NCBI GenBank assembly: GCA_910585195.1
Contig: CAJUCX010000010.1
Location: forward strand, 8,759-56,918
Direction of reading: 5' to 3'
Length of the DNA: 48,160 nt
Source: an uncultured Christensenellaceae bacterium
GTDB taxonomy: Bacteria; Bacillota; Clostridia; Christensenellales; CAG-314
This document shows positions 39,744 through 48,160 of this stretch, one piece after another. The stretch's first letter is position 1; each line of letters begins with the position of its first letter. A program made the position numbers and the translations under genes. The notes beneath the pieces are model-generated. The model did not search any database. It was not told the origin of the DNA and saw only the letters and a program-made list of their open reading frames with translations.

Positions 39744-39819
39744 GGGCAATTAACTCAGCTGGGAGAGTGTCTTCTTGACGTGGAGAAAGTCAGCGGTTCG
39801 AGTCCGTTATTGCCCACCA
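39744..39819 (+). tRNA. tRNA-Val (GAC)
   Basis: This is a 76-nt cloverleaf with encoded CCA. GGGCAAT pairs with ATTGCCC, the anticodon arm is TCTTC-TTGACGT-GGAGA, and the T arm contains GGTTCGAGTCC. The anticodon GAC reads GTC and GTT. Confidence 0.94.
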
Positions 39820-39823
39820 GATA

Positions 39824-39860
39824 AAAAAAGTGCTGTGTTATGCAGTGCTTTTATTTTTTT
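39824..39860 (+). terminator. Terminator of tRNA-Val
   Basis: AAAGTGCTG pairs with CAGTGCTTT with two G-T pairs, followed by TATTTTTTT. Confidence 0.75.
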
Positions 39861-39895
39861 CTTATAACTGAATTATTTTGTTTGTAAACAGCGGT

Positions 39896-39923
39896 AAACC
39901 GTGCTTAATAAGTGCGGTTTTTT
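39896..39923 (+). terminator. Second terminator-like hairpin after tRNA-Val
   Basis: AAACCGTGCTT pairs with AAGTGCGGTTT around AAT, followed by TTT. No separate gene is seen between it and the tRNA terminator. The remaining stretch to 40058 is AT-rich without clear features. Confidence 0.6.
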
Positions 39924-40073
39924 ACGTAAAGAAAGTAAGATGGTTGATGAGATATTTTTGTTTTTTATATAAAAATTGTCTGTAATATTTTTTATATAAT
40001 CTTTAATATAGTAAATTCGGCTTATTGTGCAAATTGACAATGCGTGTTAAAATATTGCAAGGAGAAGCCAAAG

Positions 40074-40796
40074 ATGGAAATTGTAATAGCAATAATAGTT
40101 GTCGCGGTACTTCTGGCGTATGTTGTGCTTGCGATATTGTTTCATATAGGGGCGATAAATTGCTATCATCCAATGAAAAAACCAATGGAAAATCAAGTTA
40201 AAGTTGCGTGCGTAGGCGACAGCATAACTTACGGGTTTATGACAGGCAACAGAAACGCCAACAACTATCCGACGGTGTTAAACGGTTTGTTGGGAGACGG
40301 CTTTTGCGTCAATAATTTCAGTTATACCAACAGAACGGTAATTAAAGATGCGGACTTTCCTTTGGTGAAAGAAAAGGTATATAAACAAAGTTTGCATTTC
40401 AATCCCGATATAGTGTTTATTTTGTTGGGGTCAAACGACTCTAAAGAAAACAACTGGAATAAAGATAAATTTATTGCAGACTATTGCGAAATAATCGACA
40501 GTTATTTGTCGCTTGAAGCCAAGCCGAAAGTGTATTTAATTCTTCCGCCGCCTGTTTTTGAGGTAAGGGGAAAGGTACATTACAAATTGAGAGAATATGT
40601 TATACAAGACGAAATTTGCCCCGCAATAAAGTACGTTGCAAAAGAAAAGGGACTTGAATATATAGATATTTGCAGCATATTTGACGGCAGATGCGAACTG
40701 TTTGTTGACGGAGTGCATCCTAATGCAAAAGGAAGTAAGTTGCTTGCAGAAAGCGTATTTGAATTTATGAGACAAAACGACTGTTCGGAAAATTGA
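40074..40796 (+). CDS. Membrane-anchored SGNH/GDSL hydrolase
   Basis: The 240-residue protein has one N-terminal membrane segment (about 2-25) and an SGNH hydrolase domain: the nucleophile Ser in VGDSITYG (block I), GSNDS with the Asn (block III) and DGVHPNAKG with the Asp and His (block V). Block II, normally with a conserved Gly (NxG), reads NNFSYTNRT and lacks it. Such enzymes are esterases or acyltransferases on lipids or polysaccharides. The substrate is unknown, and the active site would face outward. AAGGAG nine bases upstream selects the ATG at 40074. Confidence 0.82.
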   Translation: MEIVIAIIVVAVLLAYVVLAILFHIGAINCYHPMKKPMENQVKVACVGDSITYGFMTGNRNANNYPTVLNGLLGDGFCVNNFSYTNRTVIKDADFPLVKEKVYKQSLHFNPDIVFILLGSNDSKENNWNKDKFIADYCEIIDSYLSLEAKPKVYLILPPPVFEVRGKVHYKLREYVIQDEICPAIKYVAKEKGLEYIDICSIFDGRCELFVDGVHPNAKGSKLLAESVFEFMRQNDCSEN

Positions 40797-40887
40797 ATTG
40801 CAGTAAATATTCAGAATATCAAAAAATAAAAACTGCGGTTAAATATAAAAATATATTTATTTACGATAAAGCATTATTATTTTAATT

Positions 40888-41673
40888 ATGAAAAAGTTTG
40901 CATTTTTAGGTTTAGTGCCGATTGTTGCCGGTGTGGCTTTAATTGCCGTAAGCGCATTTACCGACCTTGACGGAATCATCGGTGTTATAGTTTTGTTTGG
41001 CGGCAGTTTCGCCGTCGCATTGCTGACGTCCTTAATAGCGGTTGTACAGTCGTTAAGGTCTGACGGTACCGATAAAAAATCGGATTATAAGACTTATGAA
41101 GAAAGTTTGCAACAATCCGACGAGGAAGAAGAGGCACATCGATTGGAAGAAATAAATTCTTCTTACGGTTTTGATAGCCGTATGGCGGCAGGTATGCACG
41201 AACTGTCTCACACACGGCGTGCTTATCGAAGTGCCGACCGCAAAGAAAAGTTTTTGGGCATTCTTTTGGTCGTAAGTCTGCTTACTATGTTTGTGCTTAT
41301 ATTTGTGTTTGGCTTTTTGGGGTTATACGTAGGCACGTTTATTGCGGCAGGCGGCTTTGTTTTTGAAATCGTAGCATGCATAATAGGTCTTATCATAAGG
41401 CATCGTATATCTATGTCGCAAAAATATAATCCTAAAAAATATCAGTTGAATTACGGCACAGTGCGTTGCAGCACGCTTTCAAGCAATATGACGACAGGTA
41501 AAAATACTGTAAGAATAAGGTCTGCGGTATATCGCGTGCAAATTTTAGTCGGCGGCAAAATTTATAATGCATACAGCACTCGATTTTATAATGAAGGAGA
41601 ACGCGTAAAAATCGCAATTAAATCTCACGGAAGTCTTGCCAAAATAATTGTTGACGAAAAAGAAAGCGTATAG
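40888..41673 (+). CDS. Four-helix membrane protein with C-terminal beta domain
   Basis: The 261-residue protein has two N-terminal helices (about 5-25, 32-52), an acidic cytoplasmic linker (about 56-125, DEEEEAHRLEE), two more helices (about 126-150, 153-172) and a C-terminal basic beta-rich domain (about 185-258; VRIRSAVYRVQILVGGKIYNAYSTRFYNEGERVKIAIK). The ending resembles the small OB-like domains of other membrane proteins, but I do not assign a family. No ribosome site precedes the ATG; a TATTAT box lies about seven bases away with a poor -35. A terminator follows. Confidence 0.72.
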   Translation: MKKFAFLGLVPIVAGVALIAVSAFTDLDGIIGVIVLFGGSFAVALLTSLIAVVQSLRSDGTDKKSDYKTYEESLQQSDEEEEAHRLEEINSSYGFDSRMAAGMHELSHTRRAYRSADRKEKFLGILLVVSLLTMFVLIFVFGFLGLYVGTFIAAGGFVFEIVACIIGLIIRHRISMSQKYNPKKYQLNYGTVRCSTLSSNMTTGKNTVRIRSAVYRVQILVGGKIYNAYSTRFYNEGERVKIAIKSHGSLAKIIVDEKESV

Positions 41674-41706
41674 CAGTAATAGTTATTTTTTATAAGATAA
41701 ATATAT

Positions 41707-41738
41707 AAAAAAGTGTTTGTATGCAGAATGCTTTTTTT
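41707..41738 (+). terminator. Terminator of the membrane-protein gene
   Basis: AAAAAGTGTTT pairs with GAATGCTTTTT with G-T pairs, followed by further T. Confidence 0.65.
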
Positions 41739-41907
41739 ATTTCAACTTTATTAAATTGAAAAGTATTTATTATTTACTTTGCAAAACCTTCAAAACCGTT
41801 GTCAAAAAATTTTTAGCAATGTTATAATAAAATCATAAAAGTTTGCGGCTGCTTGTAATAAAAGACCGTAAACATTCAAGGGTATAACTAAACTGTAAGA
41901 GGTTATT

Positions 41908-42441
41908 ATGATTTACGTTATCAGACACGGGCAGACTGATTGGAACAAAGAAGGCAGAATTCAAGGGCAGGTAAACGTTCCGCTAAATGAAGAAGGCATA
42001 AAGCAGGCAAAGCAAGCGGGCAAAGAAATTGCCGGCAAAAAGTTTGACGCGGTGTTTTGTTCTCCGTTGTTGCGCACTAAACAAACCTGTCAGTATGCTT
42101 ACGGCACGGAAGGCATAATTTACGACGACAGACTTATGGAAAGAGATTTCGGCAGTCAGGAGGGTGTTAAACGGGCGGAAGTTGATTTTGTAGCCTTTTG
42201 GACGGAAGGCAGTGAAGAAAATAAACAGTGCGGCGAAACCATAAGTCAAATGACTGAACGCGTGGTAAGCTTTTTAGACGAAATAAATGCAAAATACAAA
42301 GGCAAAGACATACTCGTCGTTACGCACGGCGGCATAATAATGATTATGAACGCATATTTTTACGGCTTGCCAAAAAACAACAACTTTTTGGAATATCTCG
42401 TAACCAACGGTGCCGTAACGAAGTTTCAATACAAAGATTGA
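41908..42441 (+). CDS. Histidine phosphatase family protein (phosphoglycerate-mutase-like)
   Basis: The 177-residue protein has the catalytic RHG motif in VIRHGQTDWNKEGRIQGQ (His7), the second Arg in CSPLLRTKQT, the acid ERDFG, and the late His in VVTHGGII. This is the cofactor-independent-of-metal histidine phosphatase superfamily; GpmB/CobC/YhfR-like members remove phosphate from small molecules. A glycolytic role is unlikely at this length without the extra regions. AAGAGG precedes the ATG. It is monocistronic, with a terminator at 42504. Confidence 0.85.
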   Translation: MIYVIRHGQTDWNKEGRIQGQVNVPLNEEGIKQAKQAGKEIAGKKFDAVFCSPLLRTKQTCQYAYGTEGIIYDDRLMERDFGSQEGVKRAEVDFVAFWTEGSEENKQCGETISQMTERVVSFLDEINAKYKGKDILVVTHGGIIMIMNAYFYGLPKNNNFLEYLVTNGAVTKFQYKD

Positions 42442-42503
42442 AAATCGTCAATACATTTTATGTTGGAAAATTGATTTATCATAAAAAATATCGTTATAAA
42501 AAT

Positions 42504-42533
42504 AAAATTACCGTTTTCGGACGGTAATTTTTT
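42504..42533. terminator. Terminator of the histidine phosphatase gene
   Basis: AAAATTACCGT and ACGGTAATTTT flank TTTCGG, followed by TT. Confidence 0.8.
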
Positions 42534-42618
42534 AATGTAAAACAAAGACTTTTTCTTGATAAAAATGCTGTAAAATATAATCTTTTAACAGGTGAAAAAA
42601 ATATTAAAAAAAGCAAAA

Positions 42619-42654
42619 AATTTTGTTGACAGTTCAACAAAATTAACATATAAT
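42619..42654 (+). promoter_or_regulatory. Consensus promoter overlapped by an 11-bp palindromic operator
   Basis: TTGACA (42626-42631), a 17-bp spacer and TATAAT (42649-42654), both perfect. AATTTTGTTGA (42619-42629) and TCAACAAAATT (42634-42644) are perfect inverted arms around CAGT, covering the -35 box. A MarR dimer bound here would block RNA polymerase. Confidence 0.85.
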
Positions 42655-42684
42655 ACATCACAATATTTGTTTTTGGAGACGGAG

Positions 42685-43107
42685 ATGGATTTTAACGAAT
42701 TCGACAGAGATTCTCTTACGGTTTGTCTCAATAAGTTAAAGAAAAATATGTACAAATCTATGGCGGAAATATTAAAGCCTTATGATTTGAAAAACGCGCA
42801 TTTTATGTATCTGTCGTTGCTTTTGAGAGAAGGCGATTTGACCCTTATGGAACTGTCAAAAGCGTTGCATTTTGATAGGTCAAACACTTCCAGAGTAATT
42901 AAAGATTTGATACAAAGCGGTTACATATTTTGCGGCAGGCAGGATGACACCAAACGAAAGTACAAAGTCGGCTTGACTGACGAAGGCAAAAGACTTACGC
43001 AGGAAATTATGCAAAAAATGGAAGTCGAAAAACAAGCAAATAGCGCCAAACTCTCTAAACAAGAGTGGAATACTTTAATATCATTACTCGATAAATTGGC
43101 GGAGTAA
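42685..43107 (+). CDS. MarR-family transcriptional regulator
   Basis: The 140-residue winged-helix regulator shows LTLMELSKALHFDRSNTSRVIKDLIQSGYIFCGRQDDTKRKYKVGLTDEGK, the MarR recognition helix and wing (about residues 55-102), flanked by dimerisation helices. GGAG lies close to the ATG at 42685; a longer reading from 42592 would run through the promoter and operator and is rejected. It is 12 bases upstream of the ABC exporter pair and should repress its own operon until a ligand, probably an exported compound, releases it. Confidence 0.9.
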   Translation: MDFNEFDRDSLTVCLNKLKKNMYKSMAEILKPYDLKNAHFMYLSLLLREGDLTLMELSKALHFDRSNTSRVIKDLIQSGYIFCGRQDDTKRKYKVGLTDEGKRLTQEIMQKMEVEKQANSAKLSKQEWNTLISLLDKLAE

Positions 43108-43119
43108 AAAGGAAGGAAT

Positions 43120-44850
43120 ATGATACGTATACTTAAATACTTCAAATGGCATTACTGGGTGATAGTTGCGCTCATAGTAGGCATTGTCGTAGCACAGGTG
43201 CAGATTGACCTTATTTTGCCCGAATATATGGGAGAAATCGTCAAACTCGTAACATCCTACGGCACGCAGGAAGAAATTTGGCAAGCCGGTTGGAAAATGA
43301 TACTTTGTGCGGCAGGCGGTTTTTTGTGCACCGTCGCGGCAAGTTTTTTGACTGCTCGTCTTGCTGCAGGCTTTTCGCAAATTTTGCGTAAAAAAGTGTT
43401 CGATAAGGTAGAGTCTTTTTCTTTGGAAGAGATAAGCACTTTCAGCACGGCAAGCCTTATTACGCGCTGCACAAACGACGTGCAGCAAATACAGATGTTT
43501 ATTACCATCGGTTTGCGTATGATGATTACCGCGCCGATTATGGCAATAGGCGTGTTGACAAAAATGGCTGGCAAAAGCAACGAACTTACGCTTATGACCA
43601 TTGCAGGCGTTGTATTTATTGTGCTGTTTGTGTTGTTGATTTACTTTTTGGCAATGCCTAAATTTAAGACGATACAAAAACTTACCGACAGATTAAACAA
43701 CGTTACGCGCGAAAATCTTACGGGTTTGAGGGTTGTAAGAGCCTACAATGCAGAGGGTTTTCAAGAGAATAAGTTTGAAGAAGTAAACGTCAAGGTAACA
43801 AAAACGCAGTTGTTTGTAAACAGAGTACTTTCTCTTATGCAACCGGTAATGCAGATTGTTATGCACGGTTTAAGTTTGGGTATAGTATGGCTCGGCGCAT
43901 ATCTCATAAGCGACGCGGCTTTGACTATCGACGTAATGTCTGAGTTTACGATGTACTCTATGCAGGTAATTATGTCGTTTATGTTGCTTATTATGGTGTT
44001 TATCTTCTTGCCTAGGGCGTCGGTATCCGCAAAACGTATTAACGAAGTTTTGGGCACAAAAAATACCATTATCGACCCTGAAACTACGGAAGAAAACAGC
44101 AGTATAAAGGGCGAAATAGAGTTCCGCAACGTTTCTTTCAAATATCCCGACGGCGATGACTATGTGCTTAAAAACTTAAACTTTAAGGTAACGCAGGGTC
44201 AGACCATTGCAATTATAGGCTCTACGGGCAGCGGCAAAAGCACTTTGTTAAACCTTATCCCGCGTTTTTACGACGCAACGGAAGGCGAAGTGTTTGTTGA
44301 CGGCGTAAACGTAAAAAACTATAAGCAGGCGCATTTGCGCGACAAGTTGGGATACGTTCCGCAAAAGGCGATTTTGTTTAGCGGCACGGTAGAAAGCAAC
44401 CTTAAATTCGGCGATGAAAACGCAGTTAAAGAGCAACTTGACAGAGCGGTAGAAATCGCGCAGGCAACAAATATTATAGAGAAAAAGGGCTATTCCGGCA
44501 ACGTGGCGCAGGGCGGACAGAATATGTCGGGCGGACAGAAACAGAGAATGTCCATCGCAAGAGCGATAGTTAAAAATCCGGAAATTTATTTGTTTGACGA
44601 CAGTTTTTCCGCTTTGGACTACAAGACCGACAGATTGCTGCGTCAGGCGATAAACGACAAAATGAAAGACGCCACAAACGTGATAGTCGCGCAGCGTATA
44701 GGCACCATCAAAAACGCCGACAAAATTTTAGTGCTTGACGACGGCTGCATAGTCGGCAACGGCACGCACGACGAACTTATGAATACTTGCGAAGTGTACA
44801 GAGAAATCGCACATTCGCAACTGTCAAAGGAGGAACTTGAAAATGCCTAG
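43120..44850 (+). CDS. ABC exporter half-transporter, degenerate-site partner
   Basis: The 576-residue protein has a six-helix type-1 exporter membrane domain (about 10-305) and an ATPase domain (about 335-575) with Walker A GSTGSGKST, signature MSGGQKQR and Walker B YLFDDSFSALD. The catalytic Glu after Walker B is Asp, and the H-loop His is Gln (VAQRIGTI). This is the pattern of the inactive-site partner in TM287/288-, BmrCD- and LmrCD-type heterodimers. Drugs, lipids or peptides are possible substrates. AAGGAAGG precedes the ATG. Confidence 0.92.
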   Translation: MIRILKYFKWHYWVIVALIVGIVVAQVQIDLILPEYMGEIVKLVTSYGTQEEIWQAGWKMILCAAGGFLCTVAASFLTARLAAGFSQILRKKVFDKVESFSLEEISTFSTASLITRCTNDVQQIQMFITIGLRMMITAPIMAIGVLTKMAGKSNELTLMTIAGVVFIVLFVLLIYFLAMPKFKTIQKLTDRLNNVTRENLTGLRVVRAYNAEGFQENKFEEVNVKVTKTQLFVNRVLSLMQPVMQIVMHGLSLGIVWLGAYLISDAALTIDVMSEFTMYSMQVIMSFMLLIMVFIFLPRASVSAKRINEVLGTKNTIIDPETTEENSSIKGEIEFRNVSFKYPDGDDYVLKNLNFKVTQGQTIAIIGSTGSGKSTLLNLIPRFYDATEGEVFVDGVNVKNYKQAHLRDKLGYVPQKAILFSGTVESNLKFGDENAVKEQLDRAVEIAQATNIIEKKGYSGNVAQGGQNMSGGQKQRMSIARAIVKNPEIYLFDDSFSALDYKTDRLLRQAINDKMKDATNVIVAQRIGTIKNADKILVLDDGCIVGNGTHDELMNTCEVYREIAHSQLSKEELENA

Positions 44851-46648
44851 TCCAATGCACGGCGGCAACGTTAAGTTCGCCCAAAAACCTAAAAACACAA
44901 AAAAATCTTTGGGAAAATTGTTGTATTTCTTAAAGCCTTATTTGTTTGCAATAATAATTGCGTTGGTGTTTGCCGTATCCAGTACGGTAATAAATATAAT
45001 AGCCCCGAGAAAAATCGGCGATATGATCTCTTTGGTAACCGAAGGTTTGTTTTTGCCTACGGGAATCGATTTTGCAGAAGTAGGAAAGATAGGCATATTG
45101 TTGGTTATCTTGTATGCGATAAGCGCGGTTTTGGGCTACGTCCAAGGTTGGATAATGACAACGGCGACGCAAAGGGCGTGCAAACGCTTGCGCACGGAAA
45201 TTTCCAAAAAGATAAACCGTCTGCCGCTTAGATATTTCGACACGCAAAACTACGGCGACGTGCTTTCAAGAGTAACAAACGACGTAGATACTATCGGTCA
45301 GACTCTCAACCAAAGTTTGTCGCAGGTGGTAACGTCGGTTACTATGCTTATCGGTTTGCTTATTATGATGTTTGTTACTTGTTGGCAAATGGCGTTGGTC
45401 GCCGTTGCAACGGTGCCCGTCAGTATGGGCTTGATGTTGATAATAGTCGGCATTTCGCAAAAGCACTTTAAGCAGCAACAGAGAAGTCTCGGCGCGATAA
45501 ACGGTCATATAGAAGAAGTGTTTTCCAGCCACAACGTAATTAAAGCATACAACGCAGAAGATAAAATGATAAACACTTTTGACGGCATCAACAAAACTCT
45601 TTATGCAAGTGCTTGGCGTTCGCAATTTCTGTCGGGTATGATGCAGCCTATTATGGGCTTTATTGCCAATTTGGGTTACGTCGGCGTGTGCATTGTGGGC
45701 GGTATAATTGCCGTACAAAATGCAGACCCTGCTTTTCTCGGCGTGATAATGAGTTTTATGATTTATATCCGTATGTTTTCTCAACCGCTGTCTCAAATTT
45801 CGCAGGTGGCAAATACGATGCAGTCTACGGCGGCAGCGGCAGAGCGCGTATTCGAGTTTTTGGAAGAGCCGGAGCTTTCCGACGAAAGCCACAAGACAAT
45901 GCGGCTAACCGACGTAAAGGGAGATATAAGTTTCCACAACGTTTCTTTTGGTTACAACAGCAATAAAATGGTAATAGACGATTTTTCCGTAGACGTAAAG
46001 GCAGGACAAAAAGTTGCGATAGTCGGTCCTACGGGCGCAGGCAAAACAACGCTCGTCAACTTGCTTATGCGTTTTTACGACGTCAACGAAGGTGAAATTT
46101 TAATTGACGGCGTGCCTATAAGCAGTCTCACGAGAGAAAATATTCACGATTTATTCGGTATGGTTTTGCAGGATACTTGGCTGTTTGAAGGCACCATCCG
46201 CGATAATATAACTTACGGCAAAACAGGCGTCAGCGACGAAGTTCTTATGAGGGTGCTTAAAGCGACGGGTATGTCGCACTTTGTAAAAACATTGCCCAAC
46301 GGTCTCGATACTGTGTTAAACGACAATACCACTATTTCGCAAGGACAAAGACAGTTGCTTACAATTGCCCGCGCTATGGTAGAAAACGCGCCTATGCTTA
46401 TTTTGGACGAAGCAACTTCGTCGGTTGATACCCGTACGGAAATCTTGATTCAAAACGCAATGGATAAACTTACTCAGGGCAGAACTTCCTTTATAATAGC
46501 GCACAGACTTTCTACGATAAAAAATGCAGACTTGATACTCGTTATGAAAGACGGCAATATCGTAGAGAAAGGCAACCACGAACAACTGATGCAGCAAGGC
46601 GGCTTTTATGCAGAGCTTTACAACAGTCAGTTTGAAAGCGTAGGCTGA
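44843..46648 (+). CDS. ABC exporter half-transporter, catalytic partner
   Basis: The 601-residue protein has the same exporter architecture: membrane domain about 30-330, ATPase domain about 360-600. Walker A is GPTGAGKTT, Walker B LILDEATSSVD with the catalytic Glu, and the H-loop IIAHRLSTI is complete, but the signature reads ISQGQRQ instead of LSGGQ. With the preceding gene this leaves one full ATP site and one degenerate site, as in known heterodimers. AGGAGG nine bases upstream selects the ATG at 44843, which overlaps the first gene by eight bases. Confidence 0.93.
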   Translation: MPSPMHGGNVKFAQKPKNTKKSLGKLLYFLKPYLFAIIIALVFAVSSTVINIIAPRKIGDMISLVTEGLFLPTGIDFAEVGKIGILLVILYAISAVLGYVQGWIMTTATQRACKRLRTEISKKINRLPLRYFDTQNYGDVLSRVTNDVDTIGQTLNQSLSQVVTSVTMLIGLLIMMFVTCWQMALVAVATVPVSMGLMLIIVGISQKHFKQQQRSLGAINGHIEEVFSSHNVIKAYNAEDKMINTFDGINKTLYASAWRSQFLSGMMQPIMGFIANLGYVGVCIVGGIIAVQNADPAFLGVIMSFMIYIRMFSQPLSQISQVANTMQSTAAAAERVFEFLEEPELSDESHKTMRLTDVKGDISFHNVSFGYNSNKMVIDDFSVDVKAGQKVAIVGPTGAGKTTLVNLLMRFYDVNEGEILIDGVPISSLTRENIHDLFGMVLQDTWLFEGTIRDNITYGKTGVSDEVLMRVLKATGMSHFVKTLPNGLDTVLNDNTTISQGQRQLLTIARAMVENAPMLILDEATSSVDTRTEILIQNAMDKLTQGRTSFIIAHRLSTIKNADLILVMKDGNIVEKGNHEQLMQQGGFYAELYNSQFESVG

Positions 46649-46755
46649 TTTTGTTAAAGTTGCGGTGTAAAAGCAAAAATAAAGTATGCGTTTACTATGC
46701 AGCGTCAAATTGACTTGCAAACAAAAATTGCATATACGGCATAGTTGGGTTATAT

Positions 46756-46786
46756 AAAAAAGTTGCGGTTTTGCCGCAACTTTTTT
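46756..46786. terminator. Terminator of the ABC operon
   Basis: AAAAAAGTTGCGG and CCGCAACTTTTTT flank TTTTG, followed by further T. Confidence 0.88.
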
Positions 46787-46795
46787 GCAAAATAT

Positions 46796-46824
46796 TTGAC
46801 ATTAAAAAAATATGTGCATATAAT
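46796..46824 (+). promoter_or_regulatory. Perfect consensus promoter of ilvE
   Basis: TTGACA (46796-46801), a 17-bp spacer and TATAAT (46819-46824). It predicts strong constitutive expression; no leader regulator is visible before the ATG at 46863. Confidence 0.85.
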
Positions 46825-46862
46825 TAAAAAAATTAAAAATCTATTTAATTCGGAGGCATAAA

Positions 46863-47921
46863 ATGAAATTTATTAAGGCAAATCAACTTAAACAAAAGCC
46901 TGATTTCAATAATCTTCATTTCGGCGAAATTTTTACCGATTATATGTTGACTATGGATTGGGAAGACGGAGTATGGGGCGACGTTGTTATAGAGCCGTTC
47001 CACAATTTCGATTGCTCGCCTGCAATGCTTGTCTTCCATTACGGTCAAGGCATATTCGAAGGCTGCAAGGCTTACAAAAACGACAAGGGCGAAATTTCAC
47101 TCTTCCGCACAAAAGACAATCTTGCCAGAATGAACAAAAGTGCAGAAAGAATGTGTATGCCTCAATTCGACGTGGATAAAGTTTTCGAAGGCATTAAGGA
47201 ACTCATTAAGTTGGAAAAAGACTGGATACCTACTTTGCCAAGTTCTTCGCTGTATATCAGACCTACGATGATTGCGACGCAAGCGGTTTTGGGCGTAAGA
47301 GTAAGCAGAAACTTCAAATTTTTCGTTATTCTCTCACCTGTTGGCAAATATCACCCGGCTGAGGACGGCAACTTGCCTGCTTTGTATGTGGAAGACCATT
47401 TGGTAAGGGCTGCGGTAGGCGGCACCGGCGAAGCAAAATGTTTGGGTAATTACGGCGCAAGTTATTATGCCTTTGCAAAAGCCAAAGAACACGGCTACGA
47501 AGACGTTTTATGGCTTGACGCTTGCGAACATAAATATATAGAAGAAGTCGGCACGATGAACGTTATGTTCGTTATCGACGGCGTTTGCGTAACGCCTGCG
47601 CTCAACGGCAGTATTTTGCAGGGTATCACGCGCAACAGCGTTTTGCAGGTTTTGCGCAAATACAACTATAAAGTGGAAGAAAGAAAAATTTCCATCGACG
47701 AAGTTATGGAAGCCGCAAAGAGCGGTCGTATGACGGAATGCTTCGGTATAGGTACTGCCGCCGTTATTTCGCCTGTCGGTGCAATTGCTTATAAAGGACA
47801 GGAATATGTGATAAACGGCAAACACATCGGACCTACGGAAAAATTCTTGGTGGACAAAATCACAGGCATACAGACTAAGAGATATCCTGACGAATTCGGT
47901 TGGGTAATAGACGTGAAATAA
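46863..47921 (+). CDS. ilvE: Branched-chain amino acid aminotransferase
   Basis: It transfers amino groups between glutamate and the keto acids of Leu, Ile and Val. The 352-residue fold-type IV PLP enzyme is the long bacterial/eukaryotic-like form: FHYGQGIFEGCKAY, LYIRPTMIAT, the PLP Lys192 in GEAKCLGNYGAS, IEEVGTMNVMFV with the Glu that holds PLP, and GITRNSVLQ with the phosphate-binding residues. GGAGG precedes the ATG. It is monocistronic behind a perfect promoter. Confidence 0.95.
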   Translation: MKFIKANQLKQKPDFNNLHFGEIFTDYMLTMDWEDGVWGDVVIEPFHNFDCSPAMLVFHYGQGIFEGCKAYKNDKGEISLFRTKDNLARMNKSAERMCMPQFDVDKVFEGIKELIKLEKDWIPTLPSSSLYIRPTMIATQAVLGVRVSRNFKFFVILSPVGKYHPAEDGNLPALYVEDHLVRAAVGGTGEAKCLGNYGASYYAFAKAKEHGYEDVLWLDACEHKYIEEVGTMNVMFVIDGVCVTPALNGSILQGITRNSVLQVLRKYNYKVEERKISIDEVMEAAKSGRMTECFGIGTAAVISPVGAIAYKGQEYVINGKHIGPTEKFLVDKITGIQTKRYPDEFGWVIDVK

Positions 47922-48081
47922 TAGGGTATAGCCGTAGCAAAGTAATTTTGCAGTAAGCAATATAATCGCAAAATTTTAACTGTATTAAAATTAAATATAA
48001 ACAACACCCCCGACGCTAAAGCGTAATTCTAATAGGGATTAAAAAACCAAATTTTTAAGAGTTGTACTTTCAAGCGAGGAC

Positions 48082-48116
48082 AAAAGCTCTCGAACGATAT
48101 GTTCAAGAGCTTTTTA
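48082..48116. terminator. Hairpin terminator near the right edge
   Basis: AAAAGCTCT plus GAAC pairs with GTTC plus AGAGCTTTT, each arm with one unpaired base, followed by T. No gene is seen between ilvE (ends 47921) and this hairpin; it may be the distant ilvE terminator or end a - strand gene beyond the window. Confidence 0.6.
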
Positions 48117-48160
48117 CTACAAACTATTTAGAACGCTAAATTGAAATTTATATTATAAAC

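Noticed and set aside
42592..42684. N-terminal extension of the MarR protein
   Set aside because: The extension would translate the operator and promoter; the ATG at 42685 has GGAG nearby and fits the family length.

Overview
The window is a low-GC chromosomal segment from an anaerobic, Clostridia-like Firmicute, probably an uncultured gut-type lineage. The evidence is a lysine riboswitch, a T-box leader, AGGAGG-type ribosome sites, Bacillus/Clostridium-style intrinsic terminators, a Spo0A-type DNA-binding domain, the acetylase branch of the diaminopimelate pathway, a ywl-type tsaC-ywlE-rpiB-upp cluster and a nine-gene V/A-type ATPase operon. No rRNA, phage, transposase or CRISPR array is visible. 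Almost every gene is a plausible core gene. The accessory signals are repeats, regulatory RNA and small uncharacterised membrane proteins.

Layout. 1-138: tandem 23-bp hairpin repeats cut by the window edge. 251-634 (-): a free-standing Spo0A C-terminal domain. 922-9727: lysine/DAP synthesis. A deacetylase and a PatA-like aminotransferase converge on a shared terminator. They are followed by a lysine riboswitch and lysA-dapF-dapA-dapB-dapH-lysC. 9922-16592: thioesterase, mntP (-), polA-coaE-lytic transglycosylase, and a membrane-anchored erythromycin-esterase-like protein (-). 16726-22283: a PNPOx-like protein, two membrane proteins, a tyrosine T-box with a tyrosine phenol-lyase-like gene, a frameshifted DUF2798-like membrane gene, and tRNA-Glu. 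22487-26855: cysteine hydrolase, 6S RNA, NYN-LOTUS protein, tsaC, ywlE, rpiB, upp. 26977-35518: the ATPase operon H-I-K-E-C-F-A-B-D, whose K subunit keeps the Na+ ligands. 35699-40796: a zinc-ribbon membrane protein divergent from a small HTH regulator with twin operators, two 148-bp repeats built on the 3' end of tRNA-Gln, an MGMT-type protein, a DUF1846 protein, two tail-anchored winged-helix proteins, tRNA-Val and an SGNH hydrolase. 40888-47921: a membrane protein, a histidine phosphatase, a MarR regulator with a heterodimeric ABC exporter, and ilvE.

How the parts fit. The lysine block supplies meso-DAP and lysine under lysine feedback at RNA level. The T-box puts a PLP lyase, normally catabolic, under tyrosine-starvation control. 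The V-type ATPase is predicted to couple ATP to Na+ transport. The MarR gene, its palindromic operator and the two ABC half-transporters form a self-contained inducible efflux unit. Several genes appear to be transcribed without a leader, because a good -10 box sits one helical turn from the ATG and no ribosome site is present. The most interesting leads are the tyrosine T-box/lyase pair, the orphan Spo0A domain, the A8 slippage-type frameshift, the tRNA-Gln-derived repeats and the paired tail-anchored winged-helix proteins.
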